Source: Anaeromyxobacter sp. PSR-1 (GTDB lineage Bacteria; Myxococcota; Myxococcia; Myxococcales; Anaeromyxobacteraceae). Taken from it: 56,744 nt of DNA. Shown here one piece after another: positions 11,271-19,598 of this stretch. The position numbers and the translations under genes were made by a program. Numbering within the stretch: position 1 is the first letter of the stretch; the number at the start of each line of letters is the position of its first letter. Below the pieces are notes generated by a model that did no database searches, was not told where the DNA came from, and saw only the letters and a program-made list of their open reading frames with translations. The stretch spans positions 1 through 56,744 of the forward strand of contig NZ_BAZG01000012.1 in the NCBI RefSeq assembly GCF_000964525.1. The letters are read 5' to 3'.

Positions 11271-11804
11271 GTGCTCCCCGCCCTCCGCCTCCCGCTCCTC
11301 GCCGCCGTCCTCGCCCTCCCGCCCGCCGCGCGCGCCGCAGGCGACAAGGTGGGACCCGAGGCGTGCAAGGCGTGTCACCCGTCCGCGTACGAGCGCTGGC
11401 GGGTGAGCCCGCACGCGCGCGCGCTCGAGGTGCTGCCGGCGGAGCGCCGGGAGGACCCGCGCTGCCTCTCGTGCCACGCGCCCGACCGCGAGGACGGGCT
11501 CGCCGGCGTCTCCTGCGAGACCTGCCACGGCCCGGGGCGCGCCTACGCGGCGGATTACGTCATGCGCGATCGCGAGCTGGCGCGCGCCGTCGGCCTGGTG
11601 GACCCGGGCCCGAAGACCTGCCTCGCCTGCCACACCGACTCGACGCCGAGCCTGCTGCGCTTCGATCCGAAGCGGAAGCTGCCGCTCATCGATCACTGGA
11701 CCCCGCATTGGACCCCGGCGCCCGGCGACGCCGCTGCGCCCGCGGGTCCCCGCGCGCCGGCGCGGCCAGCCCCGGCCCCCGCCCGCCGCCCCGGCGGCCG
11801 CTAG
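11271..11804 (+). CDS. Secreted tetraheme c-type cytochrome (cytochrome c554-like)
   Basis: A 177-residue periplasmic protein with a signal peptide (LPALRLPLLAAVLALPPAARA) and four CxxCH heme motifs: CKACH, CLSCH, CETCH and CLACH. Each would covalently bind heme c, so the protein is an electron carrier of the type used in anaerobic respiration. The CETCHGPG and CLACHTD contexts resemble cytochrome c554 / multiheme family proteins. The C-terminus is a Pro/Ala/Arg-rich tail. The GTG at 11271 is chosen because it starts directly at the signal peptide; an ATG at 11247 would overlap the divergent start codon. engB follows after 9 bp. Confidence 0.82.
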   Translation: MLPALRLPLLAAVLALPPAARAAGDKVGPEACKACHPSAYERWRVSPHARALEVLPAERREDPRCLSCHAPDREDGLAGVSCETCHGPGRAYAADYVMRDRELARAVGLVDPGPKTCLACHTDSTPSLLRFDPKRKLPLIDHWTPHWTPAPGDAAAPAGPRAPARPAPAPARRPGGR

Positions 11805-11813
11805 GAGCCCGAC

Positions 11814-12464
11814 GTGCCGATCCAGGTCGTCTCCGCCGACTTCGACAAGACCGCCACCCGCCCCGAGGAGTGGCCGCGCGGCGCCACGCCCGAGATCGCG
11901 TTCGTGGGCCGCTCCAACGTGGGGAAGTCGTCGATGCTGAACGCGCTCGCCCGCCGCAAGGGGCTGGCGCGCGTCTCGTCCACGCCCGGCCGCACCCGCG
12001 CGCTCCAGTTCTTCGACCTCTCGTACCGGCCCACGCCGAAGGCGCGCCCGCGCCCGATCCGCTTCTGCGACCTGCCCGGCTACGGCTACGCCAAGGTCTC
12101 GCGGGCCGAGCGCGACCGCTGGACCGCCATGATCGAGGACTACCTGCGCGACCGCGACGTGCTGCGCGCGGTGGTGCTCATCGTGGACGCGCGCCACCCG
12201 CCCTCCGAGAGCGACGAGGACGCCGCCGCGTTCCTCGTGTCGGCGGGGCGGCGCCTGGTGGTGGCGGCGACCAAGATGGACAAGCTGCCCAAGGCGCGCC
12301 GGGTGCTCGCGCTCCAGCAGGTGGAGCGCGCGCTCGGGCTGGCCCGCGGCGACGCGGTGCCGTTCTCCGCGGTGGAGGGCACCGGCACCGACGCGCTCTG
12401 GGCACGGCTCGCCGCGCTCGCCGCCGAGGAGGCGCGGACGGCCGAGGCGGAGCCGCCGGCGTAG
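11814..12464 (+). CDS. engB: Ribosome biogenesis GTP-binding protein EngB/YsxC
   Basis: Small GTPase of the TrmE-Era-EngA-YihA-Septin class, needed for late 50S assembly. Motifs: G1 GRSNVGKSS near residues 33-41, G2 with the family's STPGRTR, G3 DLPGYGYAKV, and G4 TKMDK. The 216-residue length is slightly above average because of a C-terminal Ala/Glu-rich tail. It starts with GTG behind an AGGAG Shine-Dalgarno sequence 5 nt after the cytochrome stop, so the two genes are cotranscribed even though functionally unrelated. Confidence 0.94.
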   Translation: MPIQVVSADFDKTATRPEEWPRGATPEIAFVGRSNVGKSSMLNALARRKGLARVSSTPGRTRALQFFDLSYRPTPKARPRPIRFCDLPGYGYAKVSRAERDRWTAMIEDYLRDRDVLRAVVLIVDARHPPSESDEDAAAFLVSAGRRLVVAATKMDKLPKARRVLALQQVERALGLARGDAVPFSAVEGTGTDALWARLAALAAEEARTAEAEPPA

Positions 12465-12467
12465 CCG

Positions 12468-12758
12468 TCAGTGCTGCGGCGACGGCATCGCCGTCTCGGC
12501 GCCCATGGCCTGGTAGTCGGGCCCCTGCGCCGGCTTGCCGGCCCGCTGCCGCCACGCGTCCGTCATCATCGCGCGCAGGTCCTCGCCGCGGCGGGGCGCG
12601 AACATCATGCCCAGCCCCGCGCCCACCAGCACGCCGACCGAGAACAGGCCGAGGCCGGTGAAGAAGTCGCCGGCCGGGCTGCGCTCCTCGAGCCCCATGC
12701 GCTTCAAGAGCAGCTCGCGGTCGAGCATCCCCTTCATCGCCTTCCAGGACATCGCCAT
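12468..12758 (-). CDS. YtxH-like small membrane protein
   Basis: A 96-residue protein with one hydrophobic segment (FFTGLGLFSVGVLVGAGLGMMF, about residues 32-53) followed directly by the APRRGEDLRA motif. This membrane-then-APxxGxxLR pattern is typical of YtxH-domain proteins, which are linked to general stress in other bacteria. Function is otherwise unknown. It is convergent with engB, with only 3 bp between the stops. The start at 12758 is preceded by GGGAGGGATACGAC. Confidence 0.72.
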   Translation of the reverse strand: MAMSWKAMKGMLDRELLLKRMGLEERSPAGDFFTGLGLFSVGVLVGAGLGMMFAPRRGEDLRAMMTDAWRQRAGKPAQGPDYQAMGAETAMPSPQH

Positions 12759-12868
12759 GTCGTATCCCTCCCGCCCGCTCCCGGGCCCGCGTCACAGCCT
12801 GCGCATCGGGCGGGGCGCGATCGAGGCCCCTCCGCCGTCCACGCGGGCGCGCGCGGCCGGCGGCGGGA

Positions 12869-13654
12869 TCACCCGGTGCGCGTCCGGACGCCGGGCGCCT
12901 CGACCGGCCGCGGGGCGGGCGGCCGGCGCGCCGCCTCGGTGAGCTCCAGGTCCACGACGAGCGGCAGGTGGTCCGAGGCGCGCCGGGCGAGGGGCGTCCG
13001 GACCACCTCGCACGCCAGGACGCGCAGCGCGGCGTCCACGTAGGCGCGGTCGAGGCGGAGGAGCGGCCAGGCGGAGGGGAACGTGGCGGCGGGCCGGCCG
13101 GCCGCGACCGCGCAGTCGGTGAGCGTGCGGCGCAGCCAGCGCGGCACGGCCGAGCGGTCCGAGGGCGAGTTGAAGTCCCCCACCAGCACGAGCGGGTGGG
13201 CGAGCGCCGCGTCGCGCAGGATGTCCGCCGACAGCAGGGCGGCGGCCTGGCGGCGCCGCTCGCGCCAGTGCAGGCCGAGGTGGGCGGCGAACACGTGGAC
13301 GCGCATCGGGCCGAGGTCCAGGTCCGCGCGTAGGCAGCCGCGGGGCTCGCGGCCCGGCACCGTGAGGTCGTAGGTGCGCGTCGCGTCGATGGGATGGCGG
13401 GAGAGGATGGCGTTGCCGTACGCGAAGCCGCGCGCGTGCTGGAGCGTCGGGCCGAACGCGCCGTGCAGGCCGGTGAGCCGCGCGAGCGCCTCGGCCGCGT
13501 GCGCGTCCGCGCCGGGGAGCCTCGCGCCCACCTCCTGCAGCCCGGCCACGTCCGCGCCGATCTCCTCGAGCACGCGGGCGATGCGCTCGGGATCGGCGCG
13601 CCGGTCCACGCCGCGCAGGCCGTGCACGTTCCAGGTCACCACGCGGAAGCGCAC
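12869..13654 (-). CDS. Endonuclease/exonuclease/phosphatase (EEP) family hydrolase
   Basis: A metal-dependent phosphohydrolase fold. Motifs: VTWNVHGL near the N-terminus, LQEVG (metal-binding Glu), AAHLGLHWRERR, LVGDFNSP, and the C-terminal SDHLPLVVDL with the catalytic His. It is about 261 residues. No signal peptide is visible with the GTG start at 13654; a longer frame upstream adds an Arg/Ala-rich stretch that looks non-genuine. The substrate could be DNA, phosphoinositide or another phosphodiester; nothing here distinguishes them. The Pro/Arg-rich C-terminus is probably disordered. Confidence 0.75.
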   Translation of the reverse strand: MRFRVVTWNVHGLRGVDRRADPERIARVLEEIGADVAGLQEVGARLPGADAHAAEALARLTGLHGAFGPTLQHARGFAYGNAILSRHPIDATRTYDLTVPGREPRGCLRADLDLGPMRVHVFAAHLGLHWRERRRQAAALLSADILRDAALAHPLVLVGDFNSPSDRSAVPRWLRRTLTDCAVAAGRPAATFPSAWPLLRLDRAYVDAALRVLACEVVRTPLARRASDHLPLVVDLELTEAARRPPAPRPVEAPGVRTRTG

Positions 13655-13771
13655 CCCGGCCCGCCCTCCCTCCGCGCGGCGGCCGGCCCGGCGCCCGGGC
13701 ACGCCGGCCGCGCGCCACGGGCGCAAGATGGGGAGGGCGCGACGGCGGCGCACCCGCGGACGGCGGGGCGC

Positions 13772-14281
13772 TCAGCCGCGCTTGCGCGCCTCGAGCTCGT
13801 TCAGCACGGCCTCGAGGCGCCGCTCCTCGCGCGACACGTCGAACCCCGCCGCGCGCGCGCCGTCCACCACCGCCAGGCAGAACAGGAACAGCGAGACGTG
13901 CGTCGCGCTCGGGCGCTCGTCCGGGTGGTCGAGCAGGAAGTGGGTGAGCCGGCCCTCGGCCTGCGCCAGGTCCCGGAAGCAGACCGCCCGCGGGAGGCCC
14001 TCCAGCGGCCCGGTCCCGGTGGTGCACGGCGGGAAGACCACGCCCTGCTCCGCCATCGCGACCTCGCTGCCGTCGTCGCGCCCGAGCGCCAGGTACGGCC
14101 GCCCGGTCTCGGCGTCCGAGCGCTCCTCCAGGCGCGCCACGCGCATCCAGTCGAGGTGCAGCGCCTTGCCCGAGTAGACGTCGAGCAGGGTGGCGCCGTC
14201 GTACATCACGCTGCCGGGGTGCTCGCGGGCGAAGCGCTCGACGCGCGCGCGCTGCGCCGCCCGATCCGTCTCGATCGTCAT
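13772..14281 (-). CDS. Conserved hypothetical protein, coupled to greB
   Basis: A 169-residue soluble protein (MTIETDRAAQRARVERFARE at the start) with no motif I recognise. It contains YDGATLLDVYSGKALHLDWMRV and a late hydrophobic helix around VSLFLFCLAVVDGARAAGFD, too charged nearby to call a membrane span. Its start overlaps the greB stop by 4 nt (ATGA), so it is translated from the greB transcript. A role linked to transcription is possible only by association. Confidence 0.65.
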   Translation of the reverse strand: MTIETDRAAQRARVERFAREHPGSVMYDGATLLDVYSGKALHLDWMRVARLEERSDAETGRPYLALGRDDGSEVAMAEQGVVFPPCTTGTGPLEGLPRAVCFRDLAQAEGRLTHFLLDHPDERPSATHVSLFLFCLAVVDGARAAGFDVSREERRLEAVLNELEARKRG

Positions 14282-14769
14282 CCGTCCTCCGGGGCCGACC
14301 AGGAGACCTCCACCACGGTCAATTCCACCATGCCGGCGGGCCGGTGCACCACCACCATGTCGCCCTCGCGCTTCCCGAGCAGCGCCCGGCCGAGCGGCGC
14401 GTCCACGCTGATGAGCCCCGCGGAGACGTCGAACTCGTCCGGCCCGACCAGCCGGTACCGCCGCTCCTGCCCGTCCTCGTGCTCCACGGTCACCCAGGCG
14501 CCGAAGAAGGCCCGGCCGTCCGGGTGGGCCCGCGGCTCGACGACGGACAGCGAGTCCATCTTCTCCGAGAGGAAGCGCAGCCGGCGGTCCAGCTCGCGCA
14601 GCTTCTTCTTGCCGTAGATGTACTCGGCGTTCTCGCTGCGGTCGCCCAGCGCGGCGGCGGCCTCGACCTCGGCCACGATGCGCGGCCGCTGCTCGGTCCA
14701 GATGCGGGCGTGCTCGGCGGCGAGGCGCCGGAAGCCTTCGGGGGTGATGTAGCGGGGCGTCCTGGACAT
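14278..14769 (-). CDS. greB: Transcript cleavage factor GreB
   Basis: Binds the RNA polymerase secondary channel and triggers cleavage of backtracked RNA. The N-terminal coiled coil (residues about 5-75: YITPEGFRRLAAEH, then LGDRSENAEYIYGKKKLREL) carries the acidic tip residues in the DRSENAEY motif. The C-terminal FKBP-like domain includes YRLVGPDEFD and ISVDAPLGRALLGKREGD. The YIYGKKKLRE spacing is GreB-like rather than GreA-like. Length 163 residues. The ATG at 14769 is the only sensible start. Confidence 0.9.
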   Translation of the reverse strand: MSRTPRYITPEGFRRLAAEHARIWTEQRPRIVAEVEAAAALGDRSENAEYIYGKKKLRELDRRLRFLSEKMDSLSVVEPRAHPDGRAFFGAWVTVEHEDGQERRYRLVGPDEFDVSAGLISVDAPLGRALLGKREGDMVVVHRPAGMVELTVVEVSWSAPEDG

Positions 14770-14862
14770 GGCGGTGCGACGAACGATCCCCGCGGAGCGG
14801 CGCCGCTGTCAACCGCAGGAAGCTGGCGCCGCGCCGCCGGGCCGGGCTACTCTCGCGAGCCT

Positions 14863-15765
14863 GTGCGGATCACCGACCTCCTGCGCTTCGCCCGAGAGCG
14901 GGGCGAGCCCATCTTCTCCTTCGAGTTCTTCCCGCCCAAGACCGACGACGGGGTGCGCGGCCTGTTCGAGACCGTCGAGGCGCTGCGCCCGCTCGGCCCC
15001 GCCTACGTGTCGGTGACCTACGGCGCCGGCGGGTCCACCCGCGCGAAGACCATCGACCTGGTGAAGCGGCTGAAGCGCGACGCCGAGGTCGAGGCGATGG
15101 CCCACGTCACGTGCGTGGGCGCGTCGCGCGACGAGATCGCGGCGGTGCTGGACGAGGTGGCGGACGCCGGGATCCAGAACGTGCTCGCGCTGCGCGGCGA
15201 TCCGCCGCGGGGGCAGAGCGCGTTCGTCCCGCACCCGGACGGCTTCACGCACGCGAGCGAGCTGGTCGCGTTCATCCGGTCGCGGCCGGAGCGCTGGCGC
15301 TTCTGCGTGGGCGCCGCCGCGTACCCGGAGGGCCACGTCGAGACCCGCGACCTGGCGCAGGACCTCCGGAACCTGAAGCTCAAGGTGGAGGCCGGCACCG
15401 ACTTCCTGGTGACGCAGCTGTTCTTCGAGAACGCGCACTACTTCCGCTTCGTCGAGCGCGCGCGCGCCGCGGGGGTCGAGGTGCCGGTGGTGCCCGGGAT
15501 CATGCCGTTCACCAACGTCGAGCAGGTGGAGCGCTTCACCGCGATGTGCGGCGCCGCCATCCCGCCGCCGCTCCGCGCGGCGATGGAGGTCCGGCGCGCC
15601 GACGCCGACGCCGCCCGCGAGCTGGGCGTGGCCTACGCGACGCTGCAGTGCGCCGACCTGCTCCGCCGGGGCGCGCCCGGGATCCACTTCTACACGCTGA
15701 ACCGCTCGCCCTCGACCCGCGCCATCGTGGCGGCGCTCCGCGCCAGCGAGCCCTGGCGCGGCTGA
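14863..15765 (+). CDS. metF: 5,10-methylenetetrahydrofolate reductase
   Basis: FAD-dependent reductase producing 5-methyl-THF for methionine synthesis. The catalytic Glu is in FSFEFFPPKTDDG (about residues 20-32). Other family segments are SVTYGAGGSTR, MAHVTCVG, NVLALRGDPP, DFLVTQLFFENAHYFRF and VPGIMPFTN. 300 residues, the single-domain bacterial length. The GTG at 14863 gives VRITDLLRFARERG; a TACTCT -10-like hexamer lies 9 nt upstream, fitting the near-leaderless pattern of other host genes. It is divergent from greB. Confidence 0.95.
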   Translation: MRITDLLRFARERGEPIFSFEFFPPKTDDGVRGLFETVEALRPLGPAYVSVTYGAGGSTRAKTIDLVKRLKRDAEVEAMAHVTCVGASRDEIAAVLDEVADAGIQNVLALRGDPPRGQSAFVPHPDGFTHASELVAFIRSRPERWRFCVGAAAYPEGHVETRDLAQDLRNLKLKVEAGTDFLVTQLFFENAHYFRFVERARAAGVEVPVVPGIMPFTNVEQVERFTAMCGAAIPPPLRAAMEVRRADADAARELGVAYATLQCADLLRRGAPGIHFYTLNRSPSTRAIVAALRASEPWRG

Positions 15766-15780
15766 GCCGGCCCCGCGTCC

Positions 15781-16185
15781 TCAGTGCAGCGTGCCGGTCC
15801 ACTGGTCGTGGACCACCATCACCGGGCAGCGCGCCCGCCGCACCGTGCTCTCCGCCACCGAGCCCACCAGCGCGTGGCTCCGCCCGGTGCGGCCGTGCGT
15901 GCCCATCACCACCAGGTCCACGCCGTGGGCGTCGGCCCAGTCCGCGATGGCGGTCTCCGGGTCGCCGCCGGTCTCCTCGGCGGAGACCCGCTTGACCCCG
16001 GCCGCCTCGGCCGCGGCCCGCCACTCGGCGAGCCGCTCCGCGGCCGGCTCGCCCTCCTGGACGTGCAGCAGCATGAGCGACGCGTCGAGGCGCCGGCACA
16101 CGTCGCTCGCGACGCGCAGCGCGGCGCGCGAGGCGTCGGACAGGTCCACCGGGCAGCACACGGTCTTCCAGGGGATCTCGGTCAT
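15781..16185 (-). CDS. Universal stress protein (UspA family)
   Basis: A 134-residue single Usp domain: CCPVDLSDASRAALRVA at the start and the ATP-binding GTHGRTGRSHALVGSVAESTVRRARCPVMVV at the end, including the G-2x-G-9x-G(S/T) pattern. Soluble cytoplasmic protein, often involved in stress tolerance or anaerobic survival. The ATG at 16185 has GGAGG upstream. It converges on metF with a 15-bp gap and is divergent from the DUF2845 gene. Confidence 0.9.
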   Translation of the reverse strand: MTEIPWKTVCCPVDLSDASRAALRVASDVCRRLDASLMLLHVQEGEPAAERLAEWRAAAEAAGVKRVSAEETGGDPETAIADWADAHGVDLVVMGTHGRTGRSHALVGSVAESTVRRARCPVMVVHDQWTGTLH

Positions 16186-16327
16186 GCCGGCCTCCGGCGG
16201 AAGGATGCGGTCGCGCGGGCGCGGCGCGCAGCAGGGCAGCGGCCGGGCCCGCGCACGCCTGCCGCGCACCCCCCGGCGTTCACCCGCCGTGGTACCGTGT
16301 GCCCCTCGGTTCTCCCGGAGGCCCTGC

Positions 16328-16954
16328 ATGCACGCCCGGTCGCTCGTGATCCTGCTGCTCGCGCTGCTCGCGCCGGCCGCCCGCGCCGGCGAGTCGTCCC
16401 TGCGCTGCGACGGCGGCACCGTCGAGCTCGGCGCGTCGAGGCTGGACCTGCTCGCGAGGTGCGGCGAGCCGGCGCTGCGCGACGCGCACGAGATCCAGCG
16501 CAGCGTGCTCGTGATCGCCGGTCGGGCGTCCCAGGACTCGATCGTCCTCGTCGAGCAGTGGACCTACAACCACGGCCCGCAGCGCTTCATGGACCTCGTC
16601 ACGGTGGAGGGCGGCAAGGTGGTGGCGATCGAGCGCGGGGGGTACGGGTACGCGCCCGAGCGCGTGGCCGCGGTGCGGTCGCCCGGGCGCGCGAGCTGCG
16701 ATCCGTCGGCGGTGCGGATCGGCGAGAGCAAGCTCGACCTGCTGGTCCGCTGCGGGGAGCCGATCGCGAAGGACGTGGCCATCGAGCCGCGCGCGCTGCC
16801 GCCCGGCGTCCCGGGCGGCGCGCCGGGCGAGGCGCGCGTGCCGGTGGAGCTGTGGACGTTCGACTTCGGGCCGCAGCGCTTCACGCTGATCGCCCGGCTG
16901 GAGGCCGGCAAGGTGGTCGCGGTGGAGCGGGGCGGCTACGGGACCGCACCCTAG
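16328..16954 (+). CDS. Secreted protein with two DUF2845 repeats
   Basis: A 208-residue protein with a signal peptide (MHARSLVILLLALLAPAARA). Two repeats follow, each with LDLL-x-RCGEP near its start and VEQWTYNHGPQRF or VELWTFDFGPQRF followed by GGKVVAIERGGYG near its end. This fits the DUF2845 family, whose members have paired cysteines (here C-x(n)-RCGEP in both repeats), so disulphides are likely. Function is unknown. The ATG has a GGAGG Shine-Dalgarno sequence 6 nt away. Independent transcription is likely, as the neighbour on the left is divergent. Confidence 0.75.
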   Translation: MHARSLVILLLALLAPAARAGESSLRCDGGTVELGASRLDLLARCGEPALRDAHEIQRSVLVIAGRASQDSIVLVEQWTYNHGPQRFMDLVTVEGGKVVAIERGGYGYAPERVAAVRSPGRASCDPSAVRIGESKLDLLVRCGEPIAKDVAIEPRALPPGVPGGAPGEARVPVELWTFDFGPQRFTLIARLEAGKVVAVERGGYGTAP

Positions 16955-17032
16955 GCCGCCGGACGGCCTCGCGGGCGGCCGCCGCGCGCGGCGCCGGGAG
17001 CCGCTCGCCCGTCCGGTGCTCACATTGCGGGC

Positions 17033-17440
17033 GTGAAGGACGCGTTCCAGCGCCTGGCCTTCTTCATCTCCGACGTGGTCGGGACGCACCGGGCGTTCCT
17101 GGTGGCGCTCGGGGCGGTGGTCGTCTGGGCCGCCACCGGGCCGCTGTTCGGCTTCAGCGACAGCTGGCAGCTGGTGGTGAACACCGGCACGACGGTGGTG
17201 ACGTTCCTCATGGTGTTCCTCATCCAGGCGACGCAGAACCGCGAGACCCGCGCCCTGCACCTGAAGATCGACGAGCTGATCCGCGCGCAGCGGCGGGCCC
17301 GGAACATCTTCGCCGACCTGGAGCACGCCACGGAGCAGGAGCTGACCGAGCTCGAGGCCGAGTTCCGGAAGGTGCGGGCCCGGGCCACCGCGCGCGAGCA
17401 GGCCAAGCAGGCCGGCGGCGCCGCGGGATCCCCCCGCTGA
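17033..17440 (+). CDS. Low-affinity iron permease family membrane protein
   Basis: A 135-residue protein with two predicted membrane helices (AFLVALGAVVVWAATGPLFG, about residues 22-41, and LVVNTGTTVVTFLMVFLIQ, about 47-65). The following QATQNRETRALHLKIDELI is the hallmark of the low-affinity iron permease (PF04120-type) family. A charged coiled-coil tail follows. The name comes from yeast Fet4-like proteins; iron transport is not established for bacterial members. GTG start at 17033. Confidence 0.75.
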   Translation: MKDAFQRLAFFISDVVGTHRAFLVALGAVVVWAATGPLFGFSDSWQLVVNTGTTVVTFLMVFLIQATQNRETRALHLKIDELIRAQRRARNIFADLEHATEQELTELEAEFRKVRARATAREQAKQAGGAAGSPR

Positions 17441-17499
17441 GCGCGACGCCGAGCGCGACGCGGCCCTTCGGTGCGCGTGCGCCCGGCGGCCTCGCGCCG

Positions 17500-17505
17500 T
17501 ATGGA
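17500..17505 (+). promoter_or_regulatory. -10-like element 6 nt before the AraC gene
   Basis: TATGGA is spaced exactly 6 nt from the GTG at 17512, the same geometry as before argD. Leaderless transcription is the simplest reading. Confidence 0.3.
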
Positions 17506-17511
17506 TCCGGG

Positions 17512-18312
17512 GTGGCGTACCTGGGCGACATCGTCCGCCGGCGGCGCGCGGGCCGCTTCGAGGTGAGCGAGGCGCTGTTCGCGGGCGGCGAGGCGCTCCC
17601 CGCCCACCGCCACGAGCGCGCCTACGTGTCCTGCCTGCTCTCCGGCACGTACCGGGAGCGGACCGCGGCCGGCGAGCGGGAGTGCGCGCTCGGGACCGTG
17701 ATCTGGCACCCGCCGGGCGAGGCGCACGAGGACCGGTTCTCGCCCTCCGGCGGACACCTGCTCAACCTGGAGCTGCCGCCCGGCCTGCTCGAGGAGGCCG
17801 GGGTGCGGCCCGCGCCCGGTGCCGCCGCCCGGATGGCGCGGGGCGGGGTGCCGTACGCGGCCGCGCTGGGGCTGTTCCGGGCGCTGTCCGGGGCAGGTCC
17901 GGCGGCCGAGGACGCGGCGCTGCAGCTCGCGGCGCTCGCGCCGGCCGCGGAGGAGGCGGGGCGGCCCGGCTGGCTCCGGCGCGCCGTGGAGCTCCTGCAC
18001 GACCGGTCCGACGAGCCGATCGGCCTCGCCGACGTGGCGCGCGCGGCGGGCGTCCACCCCGTGCACGTGGCGCGGACCTTCCGGCGCGTGCTGGGGTGCA
18101 CGGTGGGCGAGTTCCTGGCCGGCGTCCGGCTCCGCCGCGCCTTCGACCTGCTCGCCGAGCCCGGGCGGACGGTCACCGAGGCCGCCGCCGCGTGCGGGTT
18201 CGCGGATCACCCGCACCTGGCGCGCCGCTTCCGGGAGGCGACCGGGCTGACGCCCAGCCAGTACCGCGCCGCGCGGATGGGGCGTGCGCGGCCTCCCGCG
18301 CGCCCAGGTTAA
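17512..18312 (+). CDS. AraC-family transcriptional regulator
   Basis: A 266-residue DNA-binding protein. The N-terminal half is a cupin-like sensor (ALPAHRHERAYVSCLLSGTYRER and IWHPPGEAHEDRF). The C-terminal ~100 residues hold the two HTH motifs: IGLADVARAAGVHPVHVARTFRRVLG and VTEAAAACGFADHPHLARRFREATG, ending in TPSQYRAAR, the classic AraC signature. The effector and targets are unknown; it lies just upstream of the HExxH protein gene, a possible target. The GTG at 17512 is preferred because it begins at the cupin domain. Confidence 0.85.
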   Translation: MAYLGDIVRRRRAGRFEVSEALFAGGEALPAHRHERAYVSCLLSGTYRERTAAGERECALGTVIWHPPGEAHEDRFSPSGGHLLNLELPPGLLEEAGVRPAPGAAARMARGGVPYAAALGLFRALSGAGPAAEDAALQLAALAPAAEEAGRPGWLRRAVELLHDRSDEPIGLADVARAAGVHPVHVARTFRRVLGCTVGEFLAGVRLRRAFDLLAEPGRTVTEAAAACGFADHPHLARRFREATGLTPSQYRAARMGRARPPARPG

Positions 18313-18344
18313 TCCGGTACAAGCCCGGGCCGCCTCCGGCCTGC

Positions 18345-18350
18345 TATCCG
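18345..18350 (+). promoter_or_regulatory. -10-like element 6 nt before the HExxH gene
   Basis: TATCCG lies exactly 6 nt before the ATG at 18357. The local sequence CTGCTAT is shared with the argD promoter, so both may be read by the same sigma factor as leaderless transcripts. Confidence 0.35.
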
Positions 18351-18356
18351 GCGGGC

Positions 18357-19574
18357 ATGAACCCACGCCGGCCCCCCGTCCTGCTCGTCTTCGCCCTCGC
18401 GCTCGCCGCCGCCGCGCCCGCCGTGGCGCGCGCGCTTCCCGCCCAGGCTGCGCCGTCGCCCCGCGCCACCGAGTGGGAGGTCTCCGCCGCGCCCGCCTAC
18501 GACGCGCTCTGCCTCGTCGGCGTGCTGGGCGGCGACCCGTTCTACGTGCGGTACTTCGAGGAGACGTACCGCCGCTTCGACGCGAGGTTCACCGCCGCCG
18601 AGCGCGACGCGTTCCGCGCCGTGAAGCGGATCCTGAAGGACGAGACCGCGGGCATCGTCTCGGCGCGCCTCGGCCTCGTGTTCTCGGCCGCCGAGGCGGG
18701 CGGGCTGGGCGCGGCGCCGGCGCGCGCGCGCGGGTCCATCGCGTGGCTGCTCCGGGTGGCGCGCGATCCGGTGCGGGCGCGGGCCGCCCTCGCGCGCACG
18801 CCGTACTGGAGCGAGGAGGGGTGGGCCGCCTACGCGCGCGCCCGGCCGCACCTCGTCCGCGCGCTCCAGGCGCTCGGCCGCGCCGGGTTCGAGGACTTCT
18901 GGGAGCGGCAGGCGCGACCCCGGATCGAGCGGCGCATCGCCGAGCTGGCCCCGTTCCTCCGGGCCCACGACGTCGTCCCCGCCGTGGAGGCGCGGCTCGG
19001 GAAGCCGCTGCCCTCGCGCCGCATCACCGTCCACGTGCTCGCGTTCGCGCGGCCGCACGGGATCCGCATCGTGGGGACCCGCTTCCTCGCCGACGTGACC
19101 TTCGCCTCCGACGTGATGGTGCGCAACGCCATCCACGAGATGATGCACCCGCCGTACGACGCCTCCCGCCCCGAGCTCGCGCGGGCGGTGGCGGCGCTCG
19201 GCGCCGATCCGCTCGTCCGCGCGCGCGTGGAGCACCACGACCGGTCGTTCGGCTACAACACCGTCGAGGGCTACGTCGAGGAGGACGTGGTGGAGGCCAT
19301 GGAGGCCGTCATCGCGGACCAGCTCGGCGTCGGGCGGGCCGACCAGGCCGGCTACTGGCGCACGCACGACGACGGCATGCACGTGCTCGCCGCCGCGCTC
19401 TACGTCGAGCTCCGGCGCGCCGAGGCGGCCGCGGGCGGCCCGGTGGTGGTCCCCGCGTTCCTGGTGGACGCGGTGCGGCGCGGCGACCTCACCGGCGAGC
19501 GGCTCGCGCGCACCGTCGAGGCGTTCCTGGGGCCCGGCGCGCTGGCCGGGGCGGCGGCGCCGGCGGGGCGGTGA
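18357..19574 (+). CDS. Secreted putative zinc metallopeptidase (HEMMH)
   Basis: A 405-residue protein with a signal peptide (PVLLVFALALAAAAPAVARA). Near residue 260 is a zinc-binding HExxH motif within NAIHEMMHPPYDAS. A conserved acidic helix EGYVEEDVVEAMEAVIADQL about 45 residues later could provide the third ligand, as in gluzincins. The first half is helical with no recognised domain. Peptidase activity is inferred from the motif alone. It follows the AraC gene by 44 bp. The C-terminus is Gly/Ala-rich. Confidence 0.6.
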   Translation: MNPRRPPVLLVFALALAAAAPAVARALPAQAAPSPRATEWEVSAAPAYDALCLVGVLGGDPFYVRYFEETYRRFDARFTAAERDAFRAVKRILKDETAGIVSARLGLVFSAAEAGGLGAAPARARGSIAWLLRVARDPVRARAALARTPYWSEEGWAAYARARPHLVRALQALGRAGFEDFWERQARPRIERRIAELAPFLRAHDVVPAVEARLGKPLPSRRITVHVLAFARPHGIRIVGTRFLADVTFASDVMVRNAIHEMMHPPYDASRPELARAVAALGADPLVRARVEHHDRSFGYNTVEGYVEEDVVEAMEAVIADQLGVGRADQAGYWRTHDDGMHVLAAALYVELRRAEAAAGGPVVVPAFLVDAVRRGDLTGERLARTVEAFLGPGALAGAAAPAGR

Positions 19575-19598
19575 CCCCCGCCGGCGGCCGGGCCACCG